Positions 9,639 through 16,985 of a stretch of DNA of 64,000 bases are shown in pieces. A model generated the notes under the pieces. That model searched no databases and was not told the DNA's origin. It saw only the letters and a program-made list of their open reading frames with translations. The DNA lies in contig JAJZXJ010000001.1 in assembly GCA_021802425.1 (NCBI GenBank), positions 62,001-126,000 on the forward strand, given 5' to 3'. Made by a program: the position numbers and the translations under genes. Each line of letters starts with the position of its first letter. Positions within the stretch are counted from its first letter, which is position 1. Source of the stretch: Acidulodesulfobacterium sp021802425 (lineage in GTDB: Bacteria; SZUA-79; Acidulodesulfobacterales; Acidulodesulfobacteraceae).

Positions 9639-9682
9639 CCAAATCCCGATTTAGGAAAATAAAATCCTAAATCGGGATTTGG
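9639..9682. repeat. Inverted repeat of the AAATCCCGATTTAG family, perfect 18-base arms
   Basis: Arm 9639-9656 (CCAAATCCCGATTTAGGA) is exactly complementary to 9665-9682, with an 8-base A-rich loop. The same core recurs at 14120-14174, 15178-15240 and 39277-39437. It lies just after the heptose kinase stop. It can fold as a strong hairpin and may end transcription, but there is no U-run after the arm, so a classical intrinsic terminator is not supported. Confidence 0.88.
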
Positions 9683-9696
9683 AAGCCATATTTCAG

Positions 9697-9725
9697 TTGA
9701 ACTGTATGCCGGATAATTATATAAT
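9697..9725 (+). promoter_or_regulatory. Sigma-70 promoter for remA-gmk
   Basis: TTGAAC at 9697-9702 and a perfect TATAAT at 9720-9725 are separated by 17 bases. The predicted start near 9732 would leave a leader of about 60 bases before remA. It lies between the hairpin at 9639-9682 and the gene. Confidence 0.6.
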
Positions 9726-9793
9726 ATAAGAATAAATCTACATTTGCCATTATAATTTAGGGAAAAATCGCTCTTAATGCTAATTAAATACGG

Positions 9794-10039
9794 ATGCAAA
9801 AATTAATTAATATAGGTTTTGGAAATATCGTGATACAAAGCAGGGTTATTGCGGTTGTTTCTCCGGGCTCGTCTCCAATGAAAAGACTCAGGGAAACCGC
9901 AAAGGACGGAAACCATTTAATAGACGCGACAGAAGGCAGGAAGACACGGTCGGTTATAGTTACGGATTCGGGTCATATTATTCTTTCCGCTTTAAATACG
10001 GCAACTATTACTTCAAGATTGGAAACAAAGGACGGCTAA
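9794..10039 (+). CDS. remA: RemA-like (DUF370) regulatory protein
   Basis: This 81-residue protein belongs to the DUF370/RemA family. It has the typical opening INIGFGNIVIQSRVIAVVSP, then SSPMKRLRETAKDGNHLIDA and TEGRKTRSVIVTDSGHIILS. In Bacillus subtilis RemA is a DNA-binding activator of biofilm matrix genes. In Gram-negative bacteria the gene is found beside gmk but its role is not established. The gap to gmk is short, so the two are probably co-transcribed. Family assignment is firm and function here is open. The yicC gene often found upstream of this pair is not present. Confidence 0.88.
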   Translation: MQKLINIGFGNIVIQSRVIAVVSPGSSPMKRLRETAKDGNHLIDATEGRKTRSVIVTDSGHIILSALNTATITSRLETKDG

Positions 10040-10085
10040 TTTATAAATTATATAAAAATTAACGATAAACTTGTCAAAAGTCTTG

Positions 10086-10745
10086 ATGATAAATAATAAC
10101 GGTAATAATCTACCTAATATCGATGTATCATTAGACGGCTATCCAATGGGGTTGATTATTGCCGTTTCGGCGCCGTCAGGCACAGGAAAAACTACCCTTT
10201 GCAATATGCTCACAAAGGAATTTGCAGATATAAAGCCGAGCATTTCCTTTACTACAAGGCAGAAGAGAACCGGTGAAATAGACGATGTGAGTTATCATTT
10301 TATTAACGATGAAGAATTCGATAAAATGGTAGCAAATGGCGAATTTATAGAGTGGGCGAATGTCTTCGGTAAAAGGTATGGAACGGCATATAAATCCATT
10401 TTCTGCAATAATGCCGGTCATTTAAACGATACTCTTTTAGAAATAGATGTTCAAGGTGTTGAGAAACTTATAAAATATTTTAAGGATAGGGAAGATTCCG
10501 GCAGGCTGGTTACTATATTTATAACGCCGCCCACGCATAATGATTTAATAGATAGATTAAGAAAAAGGGGCGGAATGAGCAGCGAAGAGTTAAAAAAACG
10601 GTACGATGTCTCTTATGTCGAACTTAAAAAAAGCAATATTTACGATTATATAATAACAAATGATGTTTTAGATAAAGCATATTTGAAATTAAAATCCATT
10701 ATAATTGCCGCGAGATGCAGGAATATAAAAAAATATAAAATATAA
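10086..10745 (+). CDS. gmk: Guanylate kinase
   Basis: This enzyme phosphorylates GMP to GDP using ATP. The P-loop SAPSGTGKTT is followed by the GMP-binding SFTTRQKRTGEIDDVSYHF, then EFIEWANVFGKRYGTAY, LLEIDVQGVEKL and the lid region RLRKRGGMSSEELKKRY. The frame is open from a TTG at 10071. ATG 10086 would leave a tail of about 20 residues before the usual start, and ATG 10146 (MGLIIAVSAPSG) gives the standard length. None of the three has a clear ribosome binding site, so the start is uncertain. The gene sits between remA and rpoZ, an order conserved in many proteobacteria. Confidence 0.92.
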   Translation: MINNNGNNLPNIDVSLDGYPMGLIIAVSAPSGTGKTTLCNMLTKEFADIKPSISFTTRQKRTGEIDDVSYHFINDEEFDKMVANGEFIEWANVFGKRYGTAYKSIFCNNAGHLNDTLLEIDVQGVEKLIKYFKDREDSGRLVTIFITPPTHNDLIDRLRKRGGMSSEELKKRYDVSYVELKKSNIYDYIITNDVLDKAYLKLKSIIIAARCRNIKKYKI

Positions 10746-10795
10746 AAAATTGATTTTACTAATTTTAAAATAAATAATTTAAGGAGATAAATTAA

Positions 10796-10987
10796 ATGGC
10801 AAGAGTTACGATTGAAGATTGTTTAGTAAATGTCGAAAACAGGTTTGCGCTTGTTGTAATAGCTGCTAAAAGGGCAAGGCAGCTTCTTGAAGGCGCGCCG
10901 CCGAAAGTAGTAAGCAAAAATAAACCTATAGTCGTAGCTTTGCGGGAAATTGCCCAGGGATATGCCAAAGTTAAATCGGCCGATTAA
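10796..10987 (+). CDS. rpoZ: RNA polymerase omega subunit
   Basis: This 63-residue protein is a short omega subunit, which helps assemble the RNA polymerase beta-prime subunit and is part of the ppGpp site in many Gram-negative bacteria. It shows the conserved MARVTIEDCL, RFALVVIAAKRARQL and KPIVVALREIAQG motifs. It is shorter than the E. coli protein because the acidic C-terminal tail is missing. A good ribosome binding site (AAGGAG) lies 10 bases before the ATG. The gene precedes relA/spoT, as in E. coli, so the ppGpp enzyme and one of its targets are co-located. Confidence 0.93.
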   Translation: MARVTIEDCLVNVENRFALVVIAAKRARQLLEGAPPKVVSKNKPIVVALREIAQGYAKVKSAD

Positions 10988-11022
10988 TTTACTTTTGCTA
11001 TAGCGCCAAATTATATAATACT

Positions 11023-13290
11023 ATGAATTCATATGACCAACTTGTTACCGTTAATCCCTCCAGCGATTTTAGCTCGCTAAACCTCTTAATAGAAGCATTT
11101 AGAAATAATATTAATAACATTTCGGATGTCAATATAGATGATATACATGATGAAAAGTTTAAGCTTTTTAAAAAGGCTTATAATTTTTCAAAACAGGTTC
11201 ATCAGGGGCAAAAAAGGGAATCGGGAGAACCTTATCTGACGCATCCTATCGAGGTAGCAGCCATTGTGGCAGGCTTAAGGATGGATTGTGCCTCGATTGT
11301 CGCCGCCTTGCTTCACGATACGGTTGAAGATACTCTTGCAACCTTGGATGATATAAAAAATGAATTTGGAGAAGAGGTTGCTTTTATAGTAGATGGACTG
11401 ACAAAGCTAGGAAAGCTATCTTTTCAAAGTTCGGAAGAGCTTGAAGCGGAAAATATCAGAAAAATGATTGTGTCGATGGCCAAAGATATCAGAGTTATAA
11501 TAATAAAATTGGCCGACAGGCTGCACAATTTAAGAACCCTTGATTTTTTGACAAAAGAAAAACAGATAAAGATAGCGCAAGAAACCCTCGATATTTATGC
11601 CCCCCTTGCCAATAGATTAGGTATATTTTTTATAAAAAGCGAGCTTGAGGATTTATCGTTTAAATATTTAAACCCTGAAGCTTATAAGGATTTATCCTTT
11701 AAAATAAATAAAAAGAAAGCGGAGAGAGAAAACTATATCGAAAGGGTTATCGGCATATTAAAAGAAAACTTGGAAAAACATAACCTAAAGGCTGAAATTT
11801 ATGGAAGACCGAAGCATTTTTACAGTATTTATAGAAAGATGATCGAGCAGCATGTCAGCTTCGAGGATATATACGATTTATTGGCTTTAAGAATCATAGT
11901 GAATACCGAAACGGAATGTTATGAAACTCTGGGTTTAGTCCATTCTATCTGGAAACCTGTATCTGGCAGAATTAAAGATTATATTGCAATGCCAAAAGCA
12001 AATTTGTACCGTTCGCTTCACTCAACGGTAATTGGTCCCGAAGGCATGAGGGTCGAGATTCAAATAAGAACGAAACAGATGCATTTTATCGATGAATTTG
12101 GTATTGCGGCGCACTGGAAATATAAAGAGAATATGTCGTTTGAAAAGAGCGATTTAAATCAGTTCAACTGGCTAAGGCAGCTTGTCGAATATCAGAAAGA
12201 GCTCAAAGATCCCCGCGAATTTTTAGACAGCGTAAGGATAGACCTTTTTCAGGAAGAGGTTTATGTTTTTACCCCTAAAGGCAAAGTTATCGCCTTGCCA
12301 AAGGATTCTACCCCGATAGACTTTGCATATTACATTCACACCGAGATCGGCGATAAAGCAATGGGAGCCATAGTTAACGGCGTAATAGTTCCGTTAAGGC
12401 ATAAATTATCTAACGGCGACATAGTGGAAATAATCACAAAAGAAGACCACCACCCTTCAAAGGACTGGCTGAAATATGCCAAATCTTCCAAGGCATTGTC
12501 AAAAATAAGGAGCTATATAAGGCAGACCGAAAGGGATGAAAGCATTATAGCGGGGAAAGAAATTTTAGAAAGGGAATTTAAAAAGATTGGCGATAGAAAG
12601 ATAGATTTTAAAGAAATGGTAAATCTCGCTCTTCAAAAGCTGTCTATTAAGGATGAAGAAGACCTTTACGCGGGTGTAGGCTACGGCAAATATTTGCCAT
12701 CTTATATCTTTTTAACCGCGATACCCGATTTTAAAAAAACAGGCAGCCTGTCTTTAATAACCAAAACAACAGAAAATGTAATAAACAGGATTCTAAAAAA
12801 GATAAAACCGGGGGCAAGAAGCCACATTAGATCAAGAGGCGAGGCGGTTATTTCACCGTTTGGCGGCGATTTGCTGTACAAGCTTGCAGGCTGCTGCCGT
12901 CCTATACCCGGAGACGATATTATCGGGTTTATTTCACGAGGAAGAGGCGTTATAGTCCACAAATCCGATTGCAAAAACATTATAGGCGTCGATGAAAACA
13001 GGCTTATTAAGGTCGGCTGGAAAGCTGCTTTAGAATCTTCCGCATCGGGTTTAGGTTTTTTCGAGACTAAAATAAAGATTATTACGGAAGACAAAAAAGG
13101 TATTTTAGCCAATATCGCCACATTAATATCCGAAAAGGGGGCAAATATTTCAAAAGCACAGGTAAGAACCCTTAAAGACGGAAGGGCGGTTCACTTATTC
13201 GACATCGAGGTAAAAGATAACGCGCAGGTAGATTTAATTATCGGCGGCATAAAAGGCGTTAAGGGCGTAATAAAAGTCAGCAGGGGGTAA
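11023..13290 (+). CDS. spoT: Bifunctional (p)ppGpp synthetase/hydrolase (RelA/SpoT family)
   Basis: This 755-residue protein has the full long RSH layout. The HD hydrolase domain shows HDTVEDT with the HD pair at residues 98-99. The synthetase domain has GRPKHFYSIYRKM, YRSLHSTVIGPEG and EIQIRTKQMH. A TGS domain (VYVFTPKGKVIALPKDSTPIDF), a conserved-Cys region (YKLAGCCRPIPGD) and a C-terminal ACT domain (EDKKGILANIATLISEKGANI) follow. An intact HD motif indicates hydrolase activity, so it is likely the bifunctional type and would govern the stringent response. Its stop codon lies inside the left arm of a small inverted-repeat element, which may have set the present C terminus. Confidence 0.93.
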   Translation: MNSYDQLVTVNPSSDFSSLNLLIEAFRNNINNISDVNIDDIHDEKFKLFKKAYNFSKQVHQGQKRESGEPYLTHPIEVAAIVAGLRMDCASIVAALLHDTVEDTLATLDDIKNEFGEEVAFIVDGLTKLGKLSFQSSEELEAENIRKMIVSMAKDIRVIIIKLADRLHNLRTLDFLTKEKQIKIAQETLDIYAPLANRLGIFFIKSELEDLSFKYLNPEAYKDLSFKINKKKAERENYIERVIGILKENLEKHNLKAEIYGRPKHFYSIYRKMIEQHVSFEDIYDLLALRIIVNTETECYETLGLVHSIWKPVSGRIKDYIAMPKANLYRSLHSTVIGPEGMRVEIQIRTKQMHFIDEFGIAAHWKYKENMSFEKSDLNQFNWLRQLVEYQKELKDPREFLDSVRIDLFQEEVYVFTPKGKVIALPKDSTPIDFAYYIHTEIGDKAMGAIVNGVIVPLRHKLSNGDIVEIITKEDHHPSKDWLKYAKSSKALSKIRSYIRQTERDESIIAGKEILEREFKKIGDRKIDFKEMVNLALQKLSIKDEEDLYAGVGYGKYLPSYIFLTAIPDFKKTGSLSLITKTTENVINRILKKIKPGARSHIRSRGEAVISPFGGDLLYKLAGCCRPIPGDDIIGFISRGRGVIVHKSDCKNIIGVDENRLIKVGWKAALESSASGLGFFETKIKIITEDKKGILANIATLISEKGANISKAQVRTLKDGRAVHLFDIEVKDNAQVDLIIGGIKGVKGVIKVSRG

Positions 13291-13394
13291 TGCCCTAAAA
13301 CTGCCGTAATCCAGCCCTTCGTCATTACAGGTTTATAAGCGCGTAAATGCCCTATTCCTCTTATCCGTACAAAAAGAAGAATAGGGCATTACCC
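13285..13394. repeat. Small element with 12-base terminal inverted repeats overlapping the spoT stop
   Basis: GGGTAATGCCCT at 13285-13296 is perfectly complementary to AGGGCATTACCC at 13383-13394. The left arm contains the TAA stop of spoT (13288-13290). Inside, 13346-13362 pairs with 13374-13390 (17 bases, one mismatch) to form a strong hairpin, so the right arm can pair with either copy. The 110-base size and the terminal repeats look like a miniature mobile element, but no clear target duplication flanks it. The structure could also slow or end transcription after spoT. Confidence 0.8.
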
Positions 13395-13431
13395 GCGGGC
13401 GTTCCGTGTTTATTTAACTATGTTGACTATA

Positions 13432-13965
13432 TTAATGGACGAGCGGATAATTTTTGACATCTTTCTGATGAACAAGCGTATAGGTGTGTTTATTCCACGA
13501 AGACATGCCGAATCTTAGTATTTTAACATGATAGCCCATTGATAATAATATAGAAGCCGCCATAGATTCCCACTGCCCGACATAGCAAATAGATATTATA
13601 GTATGATGTTTTGGAAGCATTTTTAAATACCTGGGAGTAAAAACCACCTGCAGGGGAATATTGTGCGCGCCGGGTATATGTCCCATTTTTACAAACGCGA
13701 CGGGTTCCCTGACATCCATAAGAAAATAATGTTTCGGGTTATGCTCGACTATATATTCTTTGTAAAGAGCGGCGGCAAGTATCTGCGGTACCCCGACCTT
13801 GCCCATGGCAGGATTCATACCTTTTCCTGCAATGTTGATGCCAAGATGGTGCGGATTTAACGCATTATAAGCTTTTTTCGCCATTGCCCGATTAATACCT
13901 CCTGCATAAGAAACACCCGCGGAAGACAGGATAAAAATAAGACATAAAAAAATAATTTTTCTCAT
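13432..13965 (-). CDS. Exported rhodanese-domain protein
   Basis: This 177-residue protein has a signal peptide (KIIFLCLIFILSSAGVSYA, cleavage about residue 21) and one rhodanese domain near residues 65-165. Family landmarks are FLMDVREPVAFVKMGHIPGA, NIPLQVVF and the active-site loop beginning ICYVGQWESMAA, whose Cys would carry the sulfane sulfur. The loop resembles the CxxGxxS type and not the classical CRxGxR one. It probably acts in the periplasm in sulfur transfer or thiol handling. It has a good ribosome binding site (AGGAGGT) 4 bases before ATG. It stands alone, divergent from the toxin-antitoxin pair. Confidence 0.85.
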   Translation of the reverse strand: MRKIIFLCLIFILSSAGVSYAGGINRAMAKKAYNALNPHHLGINIAGKGMNPAMGKVGVPQILAAALYKEYIVEHNPKHYFLMDVREPVAFVKMGHIPGAHNIPLQVVFTPRYLKMLPKHHTIISICYVGQWESMAASILLSMGYHVKILRFGMSSWNKHTYTLVHQKDVKNYPLVH

Positions 13966-14082
13966 AAATACCTCCTACTAATTTAATTGTTATAACTAGC
14001 TTTTAACAGCCGGAACGCACCAAATATAAATTATGTTAATATAAAAATATATACATATGTGAATATATATATTAATAACAAA

Positions 14083-14108
14083 TACTATTATATAGTATAA
14101 TAATAGTA
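14083..14108. promoter_or_regulatory. Clustered ATAGTA/TACTAT half-sites upstream of the toxin-antitoxin genes
   Basis: TACTAT starts at 14083 and ATAGTA at 14092 and 14103, the last two 11 bases apart. The nine-base arms TACTATTAT (14083-14091) and ATAATAGTA (14100-14108) are inverted. The same six-base half-site recurs as a perfect inverted pair at 14217-14231, just after the predicted -10 box. Phd/YefM antitoxins usually bind their own promoter, so these are candidate operators. The DNA is very AT-rich and chance similarity is possible. Confidence 0.4.
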
Positions 14109-14119
14109 TAACAAATATC

Positions 14120-14174
14120 AAAAGTCAAATCCCCATTTAGAAACTGTCAAAACAGCCTTCTAAATTTGACTTTT
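14120..14174. repeat. Degenerate AAATCCC-family inverted repeat carrying the TA promoter -35 box
   Basis: Outer arms 14120-14130 (AAAAGTCAAAT) and 14164-14174 pair perfectly. Inner arms 14135-14142 (ATTTAGAA) and 14158-14165 also pair, and CTGT/ACAG close the loop. The left half reads AAATCCCCATTTAGAAA like the copy at 15178. The right half has lost the matching GGGGATTT block. The TTGACT within the right arm serves as a candidate -35 box. Confidence 0.75.
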
Positions 14175-14194
14175 AAATATAATTATTGTATGAT
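14166..14194 (+). promoter_or_regulatory. Sigma-70 promoter of the toxin-antitoxin operon
   Basis: TTGACT at 14166-14171 and TATGAT at 14189-14194 are 17 bases apart. The predicted start near 14201 leaves a leader of about 60 bases to the antitoxin ATG at 14262. The -35 box lies in the repeat at 14120-14174. An ATAGTA-AAA-TACTAT inverted pair at 14217-14231 falls in the early transcribed region, a place where a repressor could act. Confidence 0.55.
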
Positions 14195-14261
14195 ATATAA
14201 TATCTCAAATAATCATATAGTAAAATACTATTAAATAAAACTAAATAAAGAAGAGCTAAAT

Positions 14262-14549
14262 ATGAAATTTATGACAAGCAAAGAATTAAGGAGTAATCCG
14301 TCAAAGCTTTGGGAATCAGGCACGGGCGAGGAAACCGTAATAACGGTGAACGGAAAACCTAAGGCTATCGTGATTGAAGCGGAAAACGGCGACATAGAAG
14401 AACAGTTGAAATCGATTAGAAGGGCAAAAGCTCGGTCGGCTCTCGATAAATTAAGGACTTATTCAGTAAAGTGCGGTTTAAATAAACTGACGAACGAAGA
14501 TATTATTGCCGAGGTTAAAAAAGCAAGGAAGCAAAAGGATTCCGCATGA
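14262..14549 (+). CDS. Phd/YefM-family antitoxin
   Basis: This 95-residue protein has the short Phd/YefM N-terminal DNA-binding and dimerisation pattern: MKFMTSKELRSNPSKLWE, then VITVNGKPKAIVIEA. A charged helical tail follows that would wrap the toxin. In such pairs the antitoxin blocks the toxin and represses the operon together with it. The final bases overlap the toxin start as ATGA, which couples their translation. The call rests on the motif order, the small size and the PIN gene immediately downstream. Confidence 0.82.
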   Translation: MKFMTSKELRSNPSKLWESGTGEETVITVNGKPKAIVIEAENGDIEEQLKSIRRAKARSALDKLRTYSVKCGLNKLTNEDIIAEVKKARKQKDSA

Positions 14550-14941
14550 ACGTCGTACTCGATACGAACGTCATAGTTTCCGGGATTATCAAACCTGATG
14601 GTTCTCCGGCTAAGTTGTTAAATATGGTGGTTAACGGAACGTTGACGATTAACGCGGATACGAGAATCTTGTCCGAATACGGCAGGGTTTTAAACAGTCC
14701 TAAGTTTTCTTTTCCCGAAACTCTTATAACACAATTATTGCATTATATATCGTCAGAATCCAAACTTGTAACGCCGGATCCGTTTTTGTTCCCCGTTAAA
14801 GACCCGTCTGACCTTCCTTTTATAGAGATAGCCGTCCAAGAAGACATACCTTTGATAACCGGCAATATTAAACATTTCGAGGATATTGAAAACATCAGGC
14901 TTTATTCCCCGACGAGATTCTTAGAAAAATTTGGATTATAA
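14546..14941 (+). CDS. PIN-domain ribonuclease toxin (COG1569 type)
   Basis: This 131-residue PIN protein belongs to the putative TA toxin family with the opening MNVVLDTNVIVSGIIKPDGS. The acidic metal-binding residues are visible: Asp in VVLDTN, Glu in RILSEYGRVL, Asp in KDPSDLPFIEIA and the polar position in LITGNIKHF, where many members have Asp. These nucleases cut RNA when freed from the antitoxin. The protein appears full length and intact. It is flanked on both sides by inverted-repeat elements, which suits a mobile accessory module. Confidence 0.85.
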   Translation: MNVVLDTNVIVSGIIKPDGSPAKLLNMVVNGTLTINADTRILSEYGRVLNSPKFSFPETLITQLLHYISSESKLVTPDPFLFPVKDPSDLPFIEIAVQEDIPLITGNIKHFEDIENIRLYSPTRFLEKFGL

Positions 14942-15390
14942 CGCGCCTGCTCACGTATTCTTACTTCCCTACCGTTAAATATGTCCGTGTCCATCTACCG
15001 ATTTTTAAATAGCAACTTGACATAACCCAATTTTTTTATTGACATTTCTGGCTCTGACCCCGTTTTGCAAAAGTGGGTACCTCCTCCTGCAATCCCTCAT
15101 TAAAGATATTTACATTGACTTAAACTTAACGATATTATATAAAAAATAAGAAGGGATTAAGCCGTCCAGTTAAACCGAAATCCCCATTTAGAAACTATTT
15201 TAGATATTCCAATATTAATTGTATATTCTAAATCGGGATTATGGCGTTTCATGATTTAATCCGCATGTTTAATATATCTCTTTTTCATAAGCGTTATGAT
15301 ATAATAAAAAAGCGCCGGAAAAATATATTATCGATTGAATGTTTATTACTTATTTTTATTTATACAAAATAATGCGGAGGATTATTAAAA
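14942..15390. other. 449-base intergenic stretch with repeat fragments
   Basis: No convincing gene is seen between the toxin and hemB. The stretch holds a fragment at 15041-15061 whose complement reads GGGGTCAGAGCCAGAAATGT. That sequence shares the GGGGTCAG start with 37519-37526. A copy of the AAATCCC inverted repeat is at 15178-15240. The rest is AT-rich DNA without clear structure. It looks like a site that has collected small repeat debris. Confidence 0.6.
15178..15240. repeat. AAATCCC-family inverted repeat with 15-base arms
   Basis: The arm AAATCCCCATTTAGAA (15178-15193) pairs with TTCTAAATCGGGATT (15226-15240) with one mismatch across a 32-base AT-rich loop. The copy is diverged from the perfect copy at 9639-9682. 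It lies about 150 bases before hemB. Confidence 0.78.
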
Positions 15391-16383
15391 ATGATTTCAG
15401 GTTATCCATTGATAAGACCTCGGAGATTAAGAACTTCTCCTAATTTATCAAGGTTGGCAAGAGAAGTGTCCCTTGAGCCGTCAAAATTTATTATGCCTTA
15501 CTTTGTAACCCATGGAAAATCCATAAAAGAACCGATAGGGACAATGCCCGACCAGTTTCGTTATTCGGTGGACGAACTTTTAAAAGAACTTAAAAATGTA
15601 ATCAGTCTTAATATCGGCGGTATCCTTCTTTTCGGCGTTCCTGAACGCAAAGATGAATTCGGCTCCGAAAGCTATTCGGCAGGCGGCATAGTTCAACAGG
15701 CATTAAAGAGCATAAAGGATATTTATCCCGGTCTAATTGTTATCACGGATGTTTGTTTATGCGACTATACCTCCCATGGGCATTGTGGAATCGTTGACGA
15801 AAACGGTTATGTAAAAAACGATGAAACCCTCGAATATTTGGCAAAGATTAGTGTTTCTTATGCAAAAGCAGGTTCGGATATAATAGCTCCGTCGGATATG
15901 ATGGATGGAAGGGTAAAAAAGATACGGGAGGCTTTAGACGACGAAGGGCTTATAAATATCCCTATAATGTCTTATTCTTCAAAATATGCCTCATCCTTTT
16001 ATGAACCTTTCAGGGATGCGGCAGACTGCTCTCCAAAATTCGGCAACAGAAAATCTTATCAGATGGATCCTTCTAATGCCGCGGAGGCTATTCTCGAGAC
16101 GCGGCTAGATTTAGACGAGGGCGCGGATATTATTATGGTTAAACCGGCTTTAAGCTATCTCGATGTTATCTTCAGGATAAAACAGGCATTCCAGAGACCC
16201 CTTGCCGCATATAATGTATCGGGCGAATACTCCATGATAAAAGCGGCGTCCAAACTCGGTTATTTAAAAGAAGACGATGCAGCGCTTGAAATGCTTACTT
16301 CTATTAAAAGAGCAGGGGCAGACATTATAATAAGCTACTACTCTCTTTATATCGCAAAATTATTAAACGGTCATACCGGATAA
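15391..16383 (+). CDS. hemB: Delta-aminolevulinic acid dehydratase (porphobilinogen synthase)
   Basis: This 330-residue enzyme joins two 5-aminolevulinate molecules into porphobilinogen for haem and related tetrapyrroles. It has the expected length and landmarks: RPRRLRTSPNLSRLAREVSL at the start, Lys about 198 in SYSSKYASSFYEPFRDA and the Schiff-base Lys about 251 in IIMVKPALSYLDV. The cysteines at about 122, 124 and 132 in DVCLCDYTSHGHCGIVD form the zinc site, so this is the zinc-dependent type. A good ribosome binding site (GCGGAGG) lies just upstream. It is alone on its strand with no other haem genes nearby. Confidence 0.96.
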   Translation: MISGYPLIRPRRLRTSPNLSRLAREVSLEPSKFIMPYFVTHGKSIKEPIGTMPDQFRYSVDELLKELKNVISLNIGGILLFGVPERKDEFGSESYSAGGIVQQALKSIKDIYPGLIVITDVCLCDYTSHGHCGIVDENGYVKNDETLEYLAKISVSYAKAGSDIIAPSDMMDGRVKKIREALDDEGLINIPIMSYSSKYASSFYEPFRDAADCSPKFGNRKSYQMDPSNAAEAILETRLDLDEGADIIMVKPALSYLDVIFRIKQAFQRPLAAYNVSGEYSMIKAASKLGYLKEDDAALEMLTSIKRAGADIIISYYSLYIAKLLNGHTG

Positions 16384-16471
16384 AATTTGGTATCCTTGAC
16401 ATTATTATAGCAGACCTATTTTTTACCTTTTATCTTTACCCCCCAAAATATTATTATTTTATAAACGCTGT

Positions 16472-16500
16472 TTGATTTTTTAAATTTTATGGTGTATAAT
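16472..16500 (+). promoter_or_regulatory. Sigma-70 promoter upstream of the small zinc-ribbon gene
   Basis: TTGATT at 16472-16477 and TATAAT at 16495-16500 are 17 bases apart. Transcription would begin about 130 bases before the small gene at 16636. The long AT-rich leader shows no obvious stable fold. Confidence 0.5.
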
Positions 16501-16635
16501 TTTATTAAATAGCGTATCTATAAACTATAATCTTACATGGTTTATAATTTATTTATCTATATAGCATTATATTTGCATATATAAATATAACATCGTTATA
16601 AAATTTATAAAACTAAAATAAAGGGGGGATTGACA

Positions 16636-16896
16636 ATGGAAGGAAATTTCGAAAGAGCAGGCAGGGATGAATTTGTAAGTCGTCTTATTCATGACAACGC
16701 CTATAGAGATTTAAAGCATGAGCTTATTTTGGATTTGTTGAACGATAAGGTTTTGCGTGAAAAGTTGGTAAAAACGCTTATAAATTATCTTGTTATATGC
16801 AACAAATGCGGCGAAATCCAGATAAAAGAAAAAACAAAGGTGGCCGAACACGACAATAAGCATTATTGTTTTTCATGCTATTACGGAAAGTCTTAA
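16636..16896 (+). CDS. Small zinc-ribbon protein of unknown function
   Basis: This protein of about 86 residues is not recognised. The N-terminal 55 residues are predicted helical and charged (DEFVSRLIHDNAYRDLKHEL, then LLNDKVLREKLVKTLINYL). The end holds a four-cysteine pattern, CNKCGEIQ and CFSCYYG, about 25 residues apart, which suggests one zinc ion. The frame is open from TTG 16630, but ATG 16636 sits 6 bases after a very strong GGGGGG/AAGGGGG ribosome binding site and is chosen. It has its own promoter and is not in an operon. A transcription or translation factor is possible but unproven. Confidence 0.7.
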   Translation: MEGNFERAGRDEFVSRLIHDNAYRDLKHELILDLLNDKVLREKLVKTLINYLVICNKCGEIQIKEKTKVAEHDNKHYCFSCYYGKS

Positions 16897-16985
16897 TGCA
16901 TCGGCCCTCCGGCTTTTAATTTTACAATTACGGGAATATGCGGAAGTTCTGCGTTTTTAACCAAGCTTAAACCAAATTTGGCCAA

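Noticed and set aside
9639..9682. Intrinsic terminator after the heptose kinase gene
   Set aside because: The stem is strong but no T-run follows either arm, and the sequence is a dispersed repeat, so a dedicated terminator is not supported.
14262..14941. Prophage or integrated element around the toxin-antitoxin genes
   Set aside because: No integrase, tRNA attachment site or phage gene is visible. Only short inverted repeats flank the pair.
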